Source: Mesorhizobium sp. LMG 17147 (GTDB lineage Bacteria > Pseudomonadota > Alphaproteobacteria > Rhizobiales > Rhizobiaceae). From it: DNA of 64,000 nucleotides. Shown here in pieces: positions 52,743 to 63,378 of this stretch. Position numbers and translations under genes: made by a program. The first letter of the stretch is position 1; each line of letters begins with the position of its first letter. The notes under the pieces were generated by a model. The model ran no database searches. It was not told where the DNA came from and worked only from the letters and a program-made list of their open reading frames with translations. The DNA is taken from positions 62,001 to 126,000 of the forward strand of contig NZ_JANCTC010000001.1 in NCBI RefSeq assembly GCF_024297145.1, given 5' to 3'.

Positions 52743-53102
52743 ATGGAAACCATGGCAAGAAAGCCTGCGCCCGCCAAGGGCAAGGTAACACGATCAAAAA
52801 TCACTCGAGCGAAAACCAGCGCCGGCCCGGCAGGGGCGGCCCACTCCAAGGATGCGGCAAAGCCCAGCTTTGGCAAGGCGGCGCCGAAAAAGGTGATGCC
52901 TGCCGCGGCCAAAGCCGCTGCACCCAAGGCCAAAAGGTCGGCAAGCAGCAGAGGATCGATCGCCGGCAGCGCAATGCGCACCGTTAAGGCAACGGCCAAT
53001 GTCGCCGCCGGTGCCGTGCTTGCGACCGCCAAAGGTGCGGCGTCGCTTGCCGCTTCCGTAGTCGGCAAGGGCGGCTCGAAACCCCGGACCAAGGCAAAAT
53101 AG
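52743..53102 (+). CDS. Histone H1-like Lys/Ala-rich basic protein
   Basis: A 119-residue basic protein rich in Lys and Ala with many AKAA, APK and KAK segments (METMARKPAPAKGKVTRSK at the start, GSKPRTKAK at the end) and a more hydrophobic stretch VAAGAVLATAKGAASLAASV near the C-terminus. Composition resembles bacterial H1-like DNA-binding proteins, so it may compact or protect DNA. GAGGGAA supports ATG 52743. A full EcfG site lies upstream, and a glutathione transferase gene converges. Confidence 0.75.
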   Translation: METMARKPAPAKGKVTRSKITRAKTSAGPAGAAHSKDAAKPSFGKAAPKKVMPAAAKAAAPKAKRSASSRGSIAGSAMRTVKATANVAAGAVLATAKGAASLAASVVGKGGSKPRTKAK

Positions 53103-53123
53103 CCGGGGCAGTCAGGGTTCTGA

Positions 53124-53828
53124 TCAGGCTCTGGCCGGAATGGTGAGGCCCCTCTGCACCGCCGGCCGGGCAAGGCCACGCTCCAGCCATGCGCCCACGC
53201 CGGGGAAATCGTCGAAACCGACGAGGTCCCGCGCCTCGTAAAAGCCGATCAGATTGCGCACCCATCCAAGCATCGAAATGTCGGCGATGGTGTAATCGTC
53301 GCCCATGATCCAACTGCGGCCCTTGAGCCTCGTTTCGAGGACGCCGATCAGCCGTCGCGACTCGTCGCGATAACGCTCCAGCGGGCGCTTGTCGGCGATT
53401 TCGCGCCCGGCGAATTTGTGGAAGAAACCGACTTGGCCGAATATCGGCCCGATGGAAGCCATCTGGAAGAACACCCACTGGATCGTCTCGTAACGCAGCG
53501 TTGCGTCTGCCGGGACCAGCTTGCCGGTCTTGTCGCTGAGATAAAGCAGAATGGCGCCGGATTCGAACAGGCCGATCGGCTTGCCGCCCGGGCCGTCCGG
53601 ATCGATCATCGCCGGGATCTTGCCGTTCGGGTTCAAAGACAGGAATTCCGGCGTCCAGCTCTCGTTCTTGCCGATGTCGACGGCATGCGGCTCGTAAGGC
53701 AGGCCAAGTTCCTCCAGCGCGATCGATATCTTCACCCCGTTCGGCGTCGGAAACGAATAAAGCTGGATGCGGTCGGGGTGGCTCGCCGGCCAGCGCCTGG
53801 CGATCGGAAACGCGGACAGATCGGTCAT
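53124..53828 (-). CDS. Glutathione S-transferase
   Basis: A 234-residue GST of the YghU/Ure2-like group. The N-terminal thioredoxin fold has RIQLYSFPTPNGVKISIALE, LNPNGKIPAMID and FESGAILLYLSDKTG, and the C-terminal helical domain includes RSWIMGDDYTIADISMLGWV. It conjugates or reduces with glutathione; the substrate is unknown. Monocistronic and convergent with the histone-like gene. Confidence 0.93.
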   Translation of the reverse strand: MTDLSAFPIARRWPASHPDRIQLYSFPTPNGVKISIALEELGLPYEPHAVDIGKNESWTPEFLSLNPNGKIPAMIDPDGPGGKPIGLFESGAILLYLSDKTGKLVPADATLRYETIQWVFFQMASIGPIFGQVGFFHKFAGREIADKRPLERYRDESRRLIGVLETRLKGRSWIMGDDYTIADISMLGWVRNLIGFYEARDLVGFDDFPGVGAWLERGLARPAVQRGLTIPARA

Positions 53829-53964
53829 CGAAACTCCTGGTCGGGGACCGCGCCGAGCGGCATGGTCATGGCGGGTCGCAGAGAGTTAGGCGCGACGCCT
53901 GGCGCGATCAATATGCGCATGGAAAGTTTCACCGGCCCCGGTGAAAGGCCCGCAAGGGGTGTGG

Positions 53965-55173
53965 TCACACGGCCTTGACCGCCAGCACCGCATTGGTGCC
54001 GCCGAAGGCGAAGCTGTTGCTCATCGCGGTGCGCACCGCGCGCTCGCGTGCCACGTTCGGCGTGATGTCGAGATCGCAGTCGGTGTCGGCTTCCCGATAA
54101 TTGGCGGTCGGCGGCACGATGCCTTCGCGGATCGCCATCACGCAGGCGATCATTTCCAGCGCGCCGGATGCGCCGAGGCAGTGGGCATGCATCGATTTGG
54201 TCGAGGAGACAGAAAGCTTGTAGGCATGGTCGCCGAACACGCGTTTGATCGCCGCCGTCTCGATCTGGTCGTTGGCCTTGGTGCCGGTGCCATGCGCGTT
54301 GAGATAGTCGACGTCCTCCGGATTGAGCCCGGCATCGACGAGGCAGAAGCGCATCGCCGCCTCCGGCCCTTCGATTGTTGGCGCGACGATATCGGAAGCG
54401 TCGGCGGAAAGGCCCACACCGGCGATTTCGGCAAGGATGGCGGCGCCGCGCGCCATGGCATGCTCATAGGTTTCCAGCACCACCATGCCGGCGCCTTCGC
54501 CGAGCACGAGCCCCTGGCGGTCGGCCGAAAACGGCCGGCAGGTGTCCGGCGACAATACCCGCAGGGCCTCCCAGCCCTTGAGGATGCCCCAGACCAGCGG
54601 CGCATCGGTGCCGCCGGCGACCATGACGTCGGCCCGGCCGAGCCTGATCTGATCGACCGCCGAGGCAATGGCGTGGTTGGATGACGAGCAGGCAGAGGTG
54701 ATGCCGAACACCGGTCCACGCAGACCAAGATTCATGCTGACATGGCCGGCGGCTGCGCCCGGCATTACTTTCGGTACGGTGAAGATGCCGGCGCGGTTCT
54801 TGCCTTCGAGCAGGATGGCGCGATAGTTCTCTTCGATTGCCTCCCAGCCGCAGACGCCGACGCCGACGATGGTGCCCATCCGGTAGGTGTTGGCCGCGTG
54901 CGGGTTCAATCCCGCCTGCTGTGCCGCCTCCCGCGCGGCGATCGTCGCCAGAAGGCTGAAGCGGTCCATCGACACGACCTGTTTGCGGTCGATGCCGTGC
55001 TCGGGAAGCGCCTTGATTTCGCAGCCGACCTTGACCTTCAGATCATGCAGCAGCGGATTGTCGATCGCGCCGATTGCCGAACGGCCGGCGCGCATCTCAT
55101 TCCAGATTGCCGGTGCATTGGTGCCGAGGCCGCATAACCCGCCGATGCCCGTGATGACGATGCGCTTGTGCAT
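53965..55173 (-). CDS. Beta-ketoacyl-ACP synthase, NodE/FabF-like
   Basis: A 402-residue ketosynthase with the triad complete: Cys162 in [11 protein letters not shown], His294 in [11 protein letters not shown] and His331 in [14 protein letters not shown], ending with [18 protein letters not shown]. Sequence style (SACSSSNHA) is close to NodE and FabF. The partner acyl carrier protein gene lies five bases upstream on the same strand. Together they would extend an unusual fatty acyl chain, such as one destined for a lipid A, phospholipid or signal molecule; no acyltransferase is in the window. Confidence 0.9.
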   Translation of the reverse strand: MHKRIVITGIGGLCGLGTNAPAIWNEMRAGRSAIGAIDNPLLHDLKVKVGCEIKALPEHGIDRKQVVSMDRFSLLATIAAREAAQQAGLNPHAANTYRMGTIVGVGVCGWEAIEENYRAILLEGKNRAGIFTVPKVMPGAAAGHVSMNLGLRGPVFGITSACSSSNHAIASAVDQIRLGRADVMVAGGTDAPLVWGILKGWEALRVLSPDTCRPFSADRQGLVLGEGAGMVVLETYEHAMARGAAILAEIAGVGLSADASDIVAPTIEGPEAAMRFCLVDAGLNPEDVDYLNAHGTGTKANDQIETAAIKRVFGDHAYKLSVSSTKSMHAHCLGASGALEMIACVMAIREGIVPPTANYREADTDCDLDITPNVARERAVRTAMSNSFAFGGTNAVLAVKAV

Positions 55174-55177
55174 TCAG

Positions 55178-55432
55178 TCAGGCTTTTTTCGCGATCAGCG
55201 CGCGAACCGCCTCGACCATGTCGCCGACATTCTTCAGATTGCTCCAGGCATCGACCGTGTTCATCTCGATTTCGATGCCATACTCTTCCTCGAGATCGAA
55301 GATGATCTCCGTCAGTTCCAGCGAATGGATGCCAAGCGCGGTCAGTTCGGTACTGGTGGTGATTTCCTCGCCGCCCGGCTCGGCATGAGCCTTGATCTTG
55401 GCGATGATATCGTTTGCCAGCTGGTCAGCCAT
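55178..55432 (-). CDS. Specialised acyl carrier protein, NodF/AcpXL-like
   Basis: An 84-residue acyl carrier protein with the phosphopantetheine Ser37 in LGIHSLELTEI, where His replaces the usual Asp (GxDSL), as in other specialised ACPs such as NodF. The second helix DLEEEYGIEIEMNTVDAW is acidic. It precedes the NodE-like ketosynthase by five bases. The pair diverges from ureD. Confidence 0.88.
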   Translation of the reverse strand: MADQLANDIIAKIKAHAEPGGEEITTSTELTALGIHSLELTEIIFDLEEEYGIEIEMNTVDAWSNLKNVGDMVEAVRALIAKKA

Positions 55433-55634
55433 TCGGTTTCTTCCCCAACTCTGTCGTTTCCCGACGCCAACTGATCAGCGCCCCTTTTGTCCTCGATTAC
55501 GTCGCCATCGTCGCCTTTTACCCCCGCCAGGCGCCGGTGACCGTACCAAGGTGGCTCCCTCTATAGAAACCGAAACGCTGTCAAGCAACAAGCTATATAT
55601 CGACAAAGCCGCCGCAGTGCTTAACGTTGGTGTC

Positions 55635-56477
55635 GTGGACACGATCGCATATAGCTTGACCTCAGTGCCGCCGGCCCAGCGCGTTGCCGGCGTTGCACGG
55701 CTTGGCTGCGACTGGAACGGAGGCCGCACGCGTCTTCGGCGCCTGTACCAGGACGGCTCGGCCAAGATCCGCATGCCGGCAGTCTCGGCCGATCCGCTCG
55801 AAGCCGTCCTGATCAACACCGCCGGCGGGCTGACCGGTGGCGACCGTCTCGCCTGGGAGGTCGATGTCGGTGCCGGCGCGTCCGCAACGATAACGACGCA
55901 GGCCTGCGAGAAAATCTACCGCGCCGCATCCGACCGCGCCGAAGTGCGGGTGCAATTGAGCGCCGGCGAAGGCGGCCACATTGCCTGGCTGCCGCAGGAA
56001 ACCATCGTCTTCGACCGCTCGGCCTTTGCCCGCACGCTTGACGTGGAGCTTGCCGCCGGAGCCGAGGCGCTGATCCTGGAAGCTACCGTCTTCGGCCGCC
56101 TGGCCATGGGTGAACGGGCTTCGCAAGGCCAATTCCATGACCGCTGGCGCGTCCGCCAGGACGGGGCGCTGATTCACGCCGAGGAGTTTCGCATCGGCCC
56201 GGACATTGCCGGTACCTTGAATCGTACGGCGGTTGCCGGCGGCGGCATCGCGGTGGCGACGCTGCTGATGGTGTCGACGCGGGCAGAAGCTTTGCTCGAG
56301 CCGGCCCGAGCCATGGTCGGCGGCCAGGGCGGCGTCAGTTTCTGGAGCGTGCGGAAATCTGGCAAGCTTCTTGCTCGGCTGTTCGCCGAGGACGGCTACC
56401 AGCTCCGCAAGCGGCTGGTGCCGCTTGTCGAATTGCTCAACGGACGGGCGGGCCTGCCCAAATTATGGTCACTCTGA
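55635..56477 (+). CDS. ureD: Urease accessory protein UreD
   Basis: A 280-residue UreD, the scaffold that together with UreF and UreG loads nickel into urease. Recognised are [23 protein letters not shown] and [13 protein letters not shown], all typical. No ATG is available; GTG 55635 gives the usual family length, with GTG 55617 and GTG 55551 as upstream alternatives in an open frame. First gene of the urease operon, divergent from the acyl carrier protein gene. Confidence 0.9.
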   Translation: MDTIAYSLTSVPPAQRVAGVARLGCDWNGGRTRLRRLYQDGSAKIRMPAVSADPLEAVLINTAGGLTGGDRLAWEVDVGAGASATITTQACEKIYRAASDRAEVRVQLSAGEGGHIAWLPQETIVFDRSAFARTLDVELAAGAEALILEATVFGRLAMGERASQGQFHDRWRVRQDGALIHAEEFRIGPDIAGTLNRTAVAGGGIAVATLLMVSTRAEALLEPARAMVGGQGGVSFWSVRKSGKLLARLFAEDGYQLRKRLVPLVELLNGRAGLPKLWSL

Positions 56478-56505
56478 TTTCGATTGTACCACTGCAGGAA
56501 GACGC

Positions 56506-56808
56506 ATGAATCTGACGCCGAGGGAGAAAGACAAGCTGCTGATCGCCATGGCGGCGATCGTGGCCCGCAAGCGGCTCGAACGCGGCGTCAAGCTCAACCA
56601 TCCGGAAGCGATCGCGCTGATAACCGATTTCGTCGTCGAGGGTGCCCGCGACGGCCGCGCCGTCGCCGAGCTGATGGAGGCCGGCGCCCACGTCGTCACC
56701 CGGGCCCAGGTGATGGAAGGCATTGCCGAAATGATCCACGATGTGCAGGTCGAGGCGACGTTTCCAGACGGCACCAAGCTGGTGACCGTGCACGAGCCGA
56801 TCAGATAA
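56506..56808 (+). CDS. ureA: Urease gamma subunit
   Basis: A 100-residue gamma subunit: [41 protein letters not shown] and [20 protein letters not shown] are family hallmarks. It forms the trimer core of urease with UreB and UreC. AGGAAGACGC precedes ATG 56506. Confidence 0.97.
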   Translation: MNLTPREKDKLLIAMAAIVARKRLERGVKLNHPEAIALITDFVVEGARDGRAVAELMEAGAHVVTRAQVMEGIAEMIHDVQVEATFPDGTKLVTVHEPIR

Positions 56809-56827
56809 CGCTGCCAAGGAGAGGAAA

Positions 56828-57085
56828 ATGCTTCAGCTGCGTCCAAACTGCGAATGTTGCGACAAGGATCTGCCGCCCGATGCGACGGACGCGGTGATCT
56901 GCACCTTCGAATGCACCTTCTGCGCCGACTGCGCACAAAACGTGCTCGGCGGCGCCTGCCCGAATTGCGGCGGCAACTTCTCGGCTCGCCCGATCCGTCC
57001 GGCAGCGCTGCTGACGAAATATCCGGCCTCTACCAAGCGCGTCCTCAAGGCAGAAGGCTGCGGTCCGGCCCGCAAGGCGGCGTGA
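56828..57085 (+). CDS. DUF1272 cysteine-rich protein
   Basis: An 85-residue protein with four Cys pairs: CECCDKDLPP, CTFECTFCADCA and ACPNCGGNF, typical of DUF1272, a probable small zinc-binding family. It lies inside the urease operon between ureA and ureJ, 19 bases after ureA. A metal-related role, perhaps linked to nickel handling, is inference. Confidence 0.88.
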   Translation: MLQLRPNCECCDKDLPPDATDAVICTFECTFCADCAQNVLGGACPNCGGNFSARPIRPAALLTKYPASTKRVLKAEGCGPARKAA

Positions 57086-57090
57086 GAGGC

Positions 57091-57714
57091 ATGATGATCT
57101 CGAAGATGGAAGCTACGCCGATGATCTCCGCTACGATGAAATGCACGACGCTGTCGGCGGTCCTGCTGCTGGCGGCAGCTATGCCAGCCTATGCCCATGT
57201 CGGCGTCGGCACGGTTTCGTCCTTCACCGCCGGCTTCTCCCACCCGCTCTCCGGCCTCGATCATATGACGGTGATGATTGTCGTCGGCCTGTGGGCGGCG
57301 CTCAGGGGCGGCAAGGCGATCTGGGCATGGCCGCTGGCTTTCGTCGGCGTCATGCTGGCCGGCGGCGGGCTCGGTATGCTGCATGTGCCGATGCCTTTCG
57401 TCGAGCCGGCCATATTGGCGTCCGTCGTGGCACTCGGGCTGTTGGTAGCGCTCGCCGTCGATCTTCCCGTCTCGGCCGGCGTCGCCGTCATCGGCCTGTT
57501 TGCGCTGTTCCATGGCTACGCCCACGGCACCGAGGTGCCTGAAAATGCCGCTGGGCTCGGCTATGCCGCAGGCTTTGCCGTTGCCACCGCGTTGCTCCAT
57601 GCCGTCGGCATCACGGCTGGTCTCGGCCTCGGCCGGCGCTTCAGTGGGCTTGCCCGCGCCGCTGGCGCCGCCTGTGCCGCGATTGGCGCCGGCCTCGCCT
57701 TCGGCATCCTGTGA
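57091..57714 (+). CDS. ureJ: HupE/UreJ family nickel permease-like membrane protein
   Basis: A 207-residue membrane protein with a signal-like start and about six helices. [37 protein letters not shown] and [16 protein letters not shown] carry the conserved His/Asp residues of the HupE/UreJ family, proposed nickel or cobalt permeases. Five bases after the DUF1272 gene. It would supply nickel to urease. Confidence 0.92.
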   Translation: MMISKMEATPMISATMKCTTLSAVLLLAAAMPAYAHVGVGTVSSFTAGFSHPLSGLDHMTVMIVVGLWAALRGGKAIWAWPLAFVGVMLAGGGLGMLHVPMPFVEPAILASVVALGLLVALAVDLPVSAGVAVIGLFALFHGYAHGTEVPENAAGLGYAAGFAVATALLHAVGITAGLGLGRRFSGLARAAGAACAAIGAGLAFGIL

Positions 57715-57721
57715 GGCCGCG

Positions 57722-58027
57722 ATGATCCCCGGCGAAATCATCACGGCAAGCGGCGAGATCGAACTGAACAAGGGACTGCCGACGGTCACCATGAAGGTGG
57801 CCAACAGCGGCGACCGGCCGATCCAGGTCGGCAGCCACTATCATTTCTTCGAGACCAATGAAGGGCTGAGATTCGATCGCGACAAGGCCCGCGGCATGCG
57901 CCTCGACATCGCCGCCGGCACCGCGATGCGCTTCGAGCCCGGCCAGGAGCGCGACGTTACCCTGGTGCCGCTCGGCGGCAAGCGTGAGGTCTACGGATTT
58001 CAGCAGAAGATCATGGGCAAGCTGTGA
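57722..58027 (+). CDS. ureB: Urease beta subunit
   Basis: A 101-residue beta subunit: [39 protein letters not shown] and [20 protein letters not shown] are conserved. It starts seven bases after ureJ. The next plus-strand gene is ureC 1.2 kb away; two minus-strand genes lie between, so ureC must depend on read-through or its own promoter. Confidence 0.97.
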   Translation: MIPGEIITASGEIELNKGLPTVTMKVANSGDRPIQVGSHYHFFETNEGLRFDRDKARGMRLDIAAGTAMRFEPGQERDVTLVPLGGKREVYGFQQKIMGKL

Positions 58028-58053
58028 GATCGAAGGCGTCGAGCAGTTTCGGC

Positions 58054-58548
58054 TCAGCCGGGCGGCTTGGCCGCCGCATAGATGACGACCTTTCCCGAAT
58101 CGTCGAATTCAACCGCCAGAACGTCCTCGGTCTGCACTCGCCGCGAGTCGATAGCGTTGAACAGCAATGCGTTCGCCTCGATCTCCTTGCGCAGCTCGGC
58201 AATGTCGTCCCGATGTTGCCTGACCTTGCTTTCGATCGCCGGCGGCGGGCCGCCTTCGGTGCGCGCGGCGTCGGTAAGAAACACGATATCGACCTTGTCG
58301 AGCTTGGATGTCTTTCGCACGGCAGCGATGTTCTCACGCGTGCGGTCGATCGCCGAGCTGACCCTGCCGGCTTCCGCATTTGTCTTGGTCTCCTCCTGGC
58401 CGACCTCCGAGCCGACGATCCGGTTGACGGTCTCGGTGCTGTCGAGGCTCTGCGCGTTCAGCGCGGCGTGCGGAATGCTGGCTGCCAGAAACGCGGTCGC
58501 GGCAATGCCATTCAGCCATCTGGTGTCAGAGAAGGTGGTGATCGCCAT
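58054..58548 (-). CDS. Exported protein of unknown function
   Basis: A 164-residue protein with a signal peptide (GIAATAFLAASIPHAALNAQ, cleavage after NAQ). The mature part is helical and charged (NRIVGSEVGQEETKTNAEAG, IAELRKEIEANALLFNAIDS) and lacks a recognised domain. It is convergent with ureB. A full CGTT-type EcfG site upstream marks it as a stress gene placed inside the urease locus. Confidence 0.75.
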   Translation of the reverse strand: MAITTFSDTRWLNGIAATAFLAASIPHAALNAQSLDSTETVNRIVGSEVGQEETKTNAEAGRVSSAIDRTRENIAAVRKTSKLDKVDIVFLTDAARTEGGPPPAIESKVRQHRDDIAELRKEIEANALLFNAIDSRRVQTEDVLAVEFDDSGKVVIYAAAKPPG

Positions 58549-58599
58549 CGCTCGTTCTCAGGGTCCTTTTCGAGGCTTGTGTCAGGGCGACAGGACCGA

Positions 58600-58625
58600 A
58601 ACGTAACGTCCCCCGTGAAGGTTCC
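58600..58625 (-). promoter_or_regulatory. Candidate EcfG promoter for the exported protein in the urease locus
   Basis: Minus-strand GGAAC (58625-58621), a 17-base spacer, CGTT (58603-58600), 51 bases before the ATG at 58548. Confidence 0.6.
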
Positions 58626-58674
58626 CTTTGCGATGCGGCGGGCTGACCGGGCGCCGGCCCGCCGCCTCGTCTCG

Positions 58675-59058
58675 TCAGCTCGCTTTCTTGGTGATCAGCG
58701 TCAGCGCGCCATTGGTGCTCATGCTGGCGGCGATCACCTGCGCCGAGGTGAGCCCCTTGGCTTCGAGTGCGGACTTGACCTGCGGTGTCGCATCGATCGA
58801 GCCGCGCAGTTTCTGCAGATCGGCGTCGCTGCGCTTGGCGATCACCTCGTTGACCTTGGCTTGAGTGTCCGCCGGCAGATCCTTGATGTCGACGACGTTG
58901 ATCGCCTGGATGGTGGGCGCCTGTGGCTGCGCTCCGGGCGCGGCAGGAGCAGGCGCGGCCGGCGCCGGACTGGGCTGCTGCGCAGGCTGTTGCTGGGCGC
59001 TGGCGGCGGTTGCGAGCACCAGCGTGGCGGCGGCTGCCAGAAGGGTCGTTTTGCGCAT
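58675..59058 (-). CDS. Exported Pro/Ala/Gln-rich protein of unknown function
   Basis: A 127-residue protein with a signal peptide (MRKTTLLAAAATLVLATAA, cleavage after ASA), a low-complexity QPSPAPAAPAPAAPG segment and a C-terminal soluble part with KRSDADLQKLRGSIDATPQV and ALEAKGLTSAQVIAASM. No family is recognised. It precedes the other minus-strand exported gene and may be transcribed separately. Confidence 0.75.
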   Translation of the reverse strand: MRKTTLLAAAATLVLATAASAQQQPAQQPSPAPAAPAPAAPGAQPQAPTIQAINVVDIKDLPADTQAKVNEVIAKRSDADLQKLRGSIDATPQVKSALEAKGLTSAQVIAASMSTNGALTLITKKAS

Positions 59059-59237
59059 GGATGTTCCTTTCCATCGATTGGCAAATGGTCGTTTTGGGGT
59101 GACCCGGCCACCTCAAACGCCAAATGGGATCGGAAAGTGTCGCTCAGCGGGTCATTGCGTGATCATAGGATGGCGGCAATGTGGGGCCCGCCTTCGACAA
59201 GCGGTATTTTCGGGCTGTATTTCGGGAGCAATTGCTG

Positions 59238-60950
<1,713 letters not shown>

Positions 60951-60997
60951 ACCATAGGCGTTAGAACGACCGATGTAGAACATGCCGCGCCAGGCCT

Positions 60998-61591
60998 ATG
61001 GACCAGCAACTCCCCTACGCCCACGACATCTTCCCGCATATCCGCATTGTCCTGGGCATGGTGATCGGGCTTGGCGTCACCCGCCTGCTGTCGGGGCTCG
61101 CCCGCATCGTCCAGCATCCCGGCCAGTACCGGCTCTATCCCGTGCACCTCGCCTGGGTTGCGTCGGTGCTTTTGATGCTGGTGCATTTCTGGTGGTGGGA
61201 GTTCGGTCTGTTCCAGATCGAGGATTGGACCTTCGGCAAATACCTGTTCATCATCTTCTACGCCGTCACGCTGTTCCTGCTCTGCGCGCTGCTGTTTCCG
61301 GACGCGATGCTGGACTACACCAGCTATGAGGATTTCTTTTATTCGCGCCGGGCCTGGTTCTTCGGCCTGCTGGCGGCGACCTATCTGCTCGACGTGGTCG
61401 ACACGCTGCTGAAAGGGCCGGCGCATTTCGCCCATTTCGGCGTTGAATATCTGATCCGCACGCCGGTTTTCGTCGCGCTTTGCGTCATTGCGATCCTGCT
61501 GCGCGACCGCCGCTTTCACATCGCCTTTGTCGCCGGCGCGCTCGTCTATCAGATATCGTTTATCCTGCGGCTCTTCGACACGATTGTTTGA
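60998..61591 (+). CDS. Multi-pass membrane protein of unknown function
   Basis: A 197-residue membrane protein with five or six helices, for example IRIVLGMVIGLGVTRLLSGL, ASVLLMLVHFWWWEFGLF and FFGLLAATYLLDVVDTLL. No family is recognised. It sits between ureC and ureE on the same strand, so it may be co-transcribed with the urease genes. The ATG has AGG close upstream. Confidence 0.75.
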   Translation: MDQQLPYAHDIFPHIRIVLGMVIGLGVTRLLSGLARIVQHPGQYRLYPVHLAWVASVLLMLVHFWWWEFGLFQIEDWTFGKYLFIIFYAVTLFLLCALLFPDAMLDYTSYEDFFYSRRAWFFGLLAATYLLDVVDTLLKGPAHFAHFGVEYLIRTPVFVALCVIAILLRDRRFHIAFVAGALVYQISFILRLFDTIV

Positions 61592-61647
61592 GCGCCATTG
61601 GGGCGGCGGACGCGATAGGCTAGGCTTTTGGGAGAGGCAGTTTTTAC

Positions 61648-62259
61648 ATGAAGCTCGATATTCGCACCGACTTCACCAAATTCCCGCGCGCCGTCGCCGT
61701 CCTGGCCGCAGGCGAAGCCGGAACCACCACGCCATACGACCGGGCGGTGCTTGCCCATGACGAGCGGCATCTGCGCCGTCGTGCCATCGAAACGGCCGGT
61801 AGCGACAAGGTGCTGGTCGACCTGCCCGAACCGGTGACGTTGAACCATGGTGACCGGCTGGTGCTGGAGGATGGCCGCCACATCGAGATCATCGCGGCCG
61901 AAGAGCCGCTCTACGATATCAGGGGCAGCGACCCGATCCATCTCGCCGAGCTCGCCTGGCACATCGGCAACCGCCATCTCGCCGCCGCCATCGAGGCTAA
62001 CCGCATCCTCATCCTGCGCGATCATGTCATCAAGGCGATGCTGGAGGGATTGGGCGCCATTGTGAGCGACGTCTCCGAACCGTTCAAGCCGGTGCGCGGC
62101 GCCTATTCCGCGCATGGCGGGCACGGCCATGCCCATGCCGAGGCACATGCGCACAGCCACGCCGAAGCGCATTCCCATAGCCATAGCGACGAAGCGCATT
62201 CCCATAGCCATAGCGATTCGCATTCCCACAGCCATTCGCACGACCATGACCATGACTGA
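61648..62259 (+). CDS. ureE: Urease accessory protein UreE, nickel metallochaperone
   Basis: A 203-residue UreE with the peptide-binding N-terminal domain ([20 protein letters not shown]) and C-terminal domain ([18 protein letters not shown], containing the conserved surface His). The last about 50 residues are extremely His-rich, with repeated AHSHSHSDE- and SHSHSH-like segments ending HDHDHD. It delivers nickel. It overlaps ureF by 14 bases. Confidence 0.95.
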   Translation: MKLDIRTDFTKFPRAVAVLAAGEAGTTTPYDRAVLAHDERHLRRRAIETAGSDKVLVDLPEPVTLNHGDRLVLEDGRHIEIIAAEEPLYDIRGSDPIHLAELAWHIGNRHLAAAIEANRILILRDHVIKAMLEGLGAIVSDVSEPFKPVRGAYSAHGGHGHAHAEAHAHSHAEAHSHSHSDEAHSHSHSDSHSHSHSHDHDHD

Positions 62260-62941
62260 CCGGCCTTCCAGCGTTGCCCAGCCTTCCAATATTGCTTTGT
62301 TGCGGCTGATGGCGTGGCTGTCGCCTTCCTTCCCGGTCGGCGGCTTTTCCTACAGCCATGGCCTGGAACAAACCGTGCATGCCGGGCTTGTTGCCGACAG
62401 CAAAGATCTCGCCGCGTGGCTGGAAACGCTCGTCGAGATGGGTTCGGGCTGGAATGATGCGGTGCTGTTTGCCCAAAGCTGGCGCAGGGCGCGCGAAACC
62501 GGCGATCTCGATGAAATCGTCGCCCTTGCCGAAGCTCTGGCAGGCTCGCGCGAGCGTCATACCGAGACGATGCTGCAGGGCGCCGCTTTCCTGAAAGCAG
62601 CCTGCGCCTGGCCGTGCCAGGTGCTGGATCGCCTGCCGACCGAATGTGCCTATTGCGTTGCCGTCGGCGCTGTTGCCGGCGATCACGGCATTTCGCTGCG
62701 GGACGCCCTGGCCGCCTTCCTGCAGGCCTTCTTCTCCAACCTTCTTCAGGCCGCGATCCGGCTCGGCGCCGTCGGCCAGACCGGCGCCACGGCGCTGCTC
62801 GCCGGCTTCGAGCCGCTTGCCCTGGCTACGGCCGACCGGGCTGCCGGCTCGACGCTCGACGATCTCGGCGGCTGCGCGTTCGCCTCGGATATCGTGGCGA
62901 TGAAGCACGAGGCCCAGTATTCGCGGTTGTTCCGCTCATGA
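62246..62941 (+). CDS. ureF: Urease accessory protein UreF
   Basis: A 231-residue UreF with [20 protein letters not shown] at the N-terminus, [15 protein letters not shown] and a C-terminal [20 protein letters not shown] as in the family. It works with UreD and UreG in nickel insertion. The start lies inside the His-rich end of ureE; ATG 62246 or 62252. Its stop overlaps the next gene (ATGA). Confidence 0.95.
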   Translation: MTMTDRPSSVAQPSNIALLRLMAWLSPSFPVGGFSYSHGLEQTVHAGLVADSKDLAAWLETLVEMGSGWNDAVLFAQSWRRARETGDLDEIVALAEALAGSRERHTETMLQGAAFLKAACAWPCQVLDRLPTECAYCVAVGAVAGDHGISLRDALAAFLQAFFSNLLQAAIRLGAVGQTGATALLAGFEPLALATADRAAGSTLDDLGGCAFASDIVAMKHEAQYSRLFRS

Positions 62942-63378
62942 TCGTCCTCGCTTTCGCCCTCTCGCTCGTCCTGCTGTCGATCACAGCACTGCATGTCTAT
63001 TGGGGCATTGGCGGCATCTGGCCGGGCAGGGACGCCGCTTCCTGCGCTCGTGCGGTCATCGGCTTTCATGGCGTCGACGAGATGCCGGCACCCTTTGCCA
63101 GCTTCGCCGTTGCCGCATGCCTTGGCCTGGCGACACTGTGGCCGATGGCGCTCGAGGGCATCTTTGCCACGCCGTTTCCCAAAGCCGGGCTTGCCGCCAC
63201 GTCGCTGCTCATCGCGCTGGTTTTCCTGGCGCGCGGCATTGCCGGCTTCACGCCGTGGTGGCGTCGGCTGACGCCCGAACAGCCTTTCGCGCGGCTCGAT
63301 CTGCGTTATTATTCGCCGCTGTGCCTGCTGATCGGGCTTGGCTTCGCCATTCTTGCCGTCACGGAGTTCCCCGCATGA
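62938..63378 (+). CDS. DUF3995 family membrane protein
   Basis: A 146-residue four-helix membrane protein with [19 protein letters not shown] and [20 protein letters not shown], typical of DUF3995. The function is unknown. It is coupled at both ends by ATGA overlaps, to ureF before and ureG after, so it is translated together with the urease accessory genes. Confidence 0.88.
   Translation: MIVLAFALSLVLLSITALHVYWGIGGIWPGRDAASCARAVIGFHGVDEMPAPFASFAVAACLGLATLWPMALEGIFATPFPKAGLAATSLLIALVFLARGIAGFTPWWRRLTPEQPFARLDLRYYSPLCLLIGLGFAILAVTEFPA

Noticed and set aside
53965-55432. A nodulation gene region
   Set aside because: Only a nodF/nodE-like pair is present; no nodABC, nodD or nod box was noticed.
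62160-62235. Possible DNA repeat element of non-coding nature
   Set aside because: The repeat is in frame within ureE and encodes its His-rich tail.
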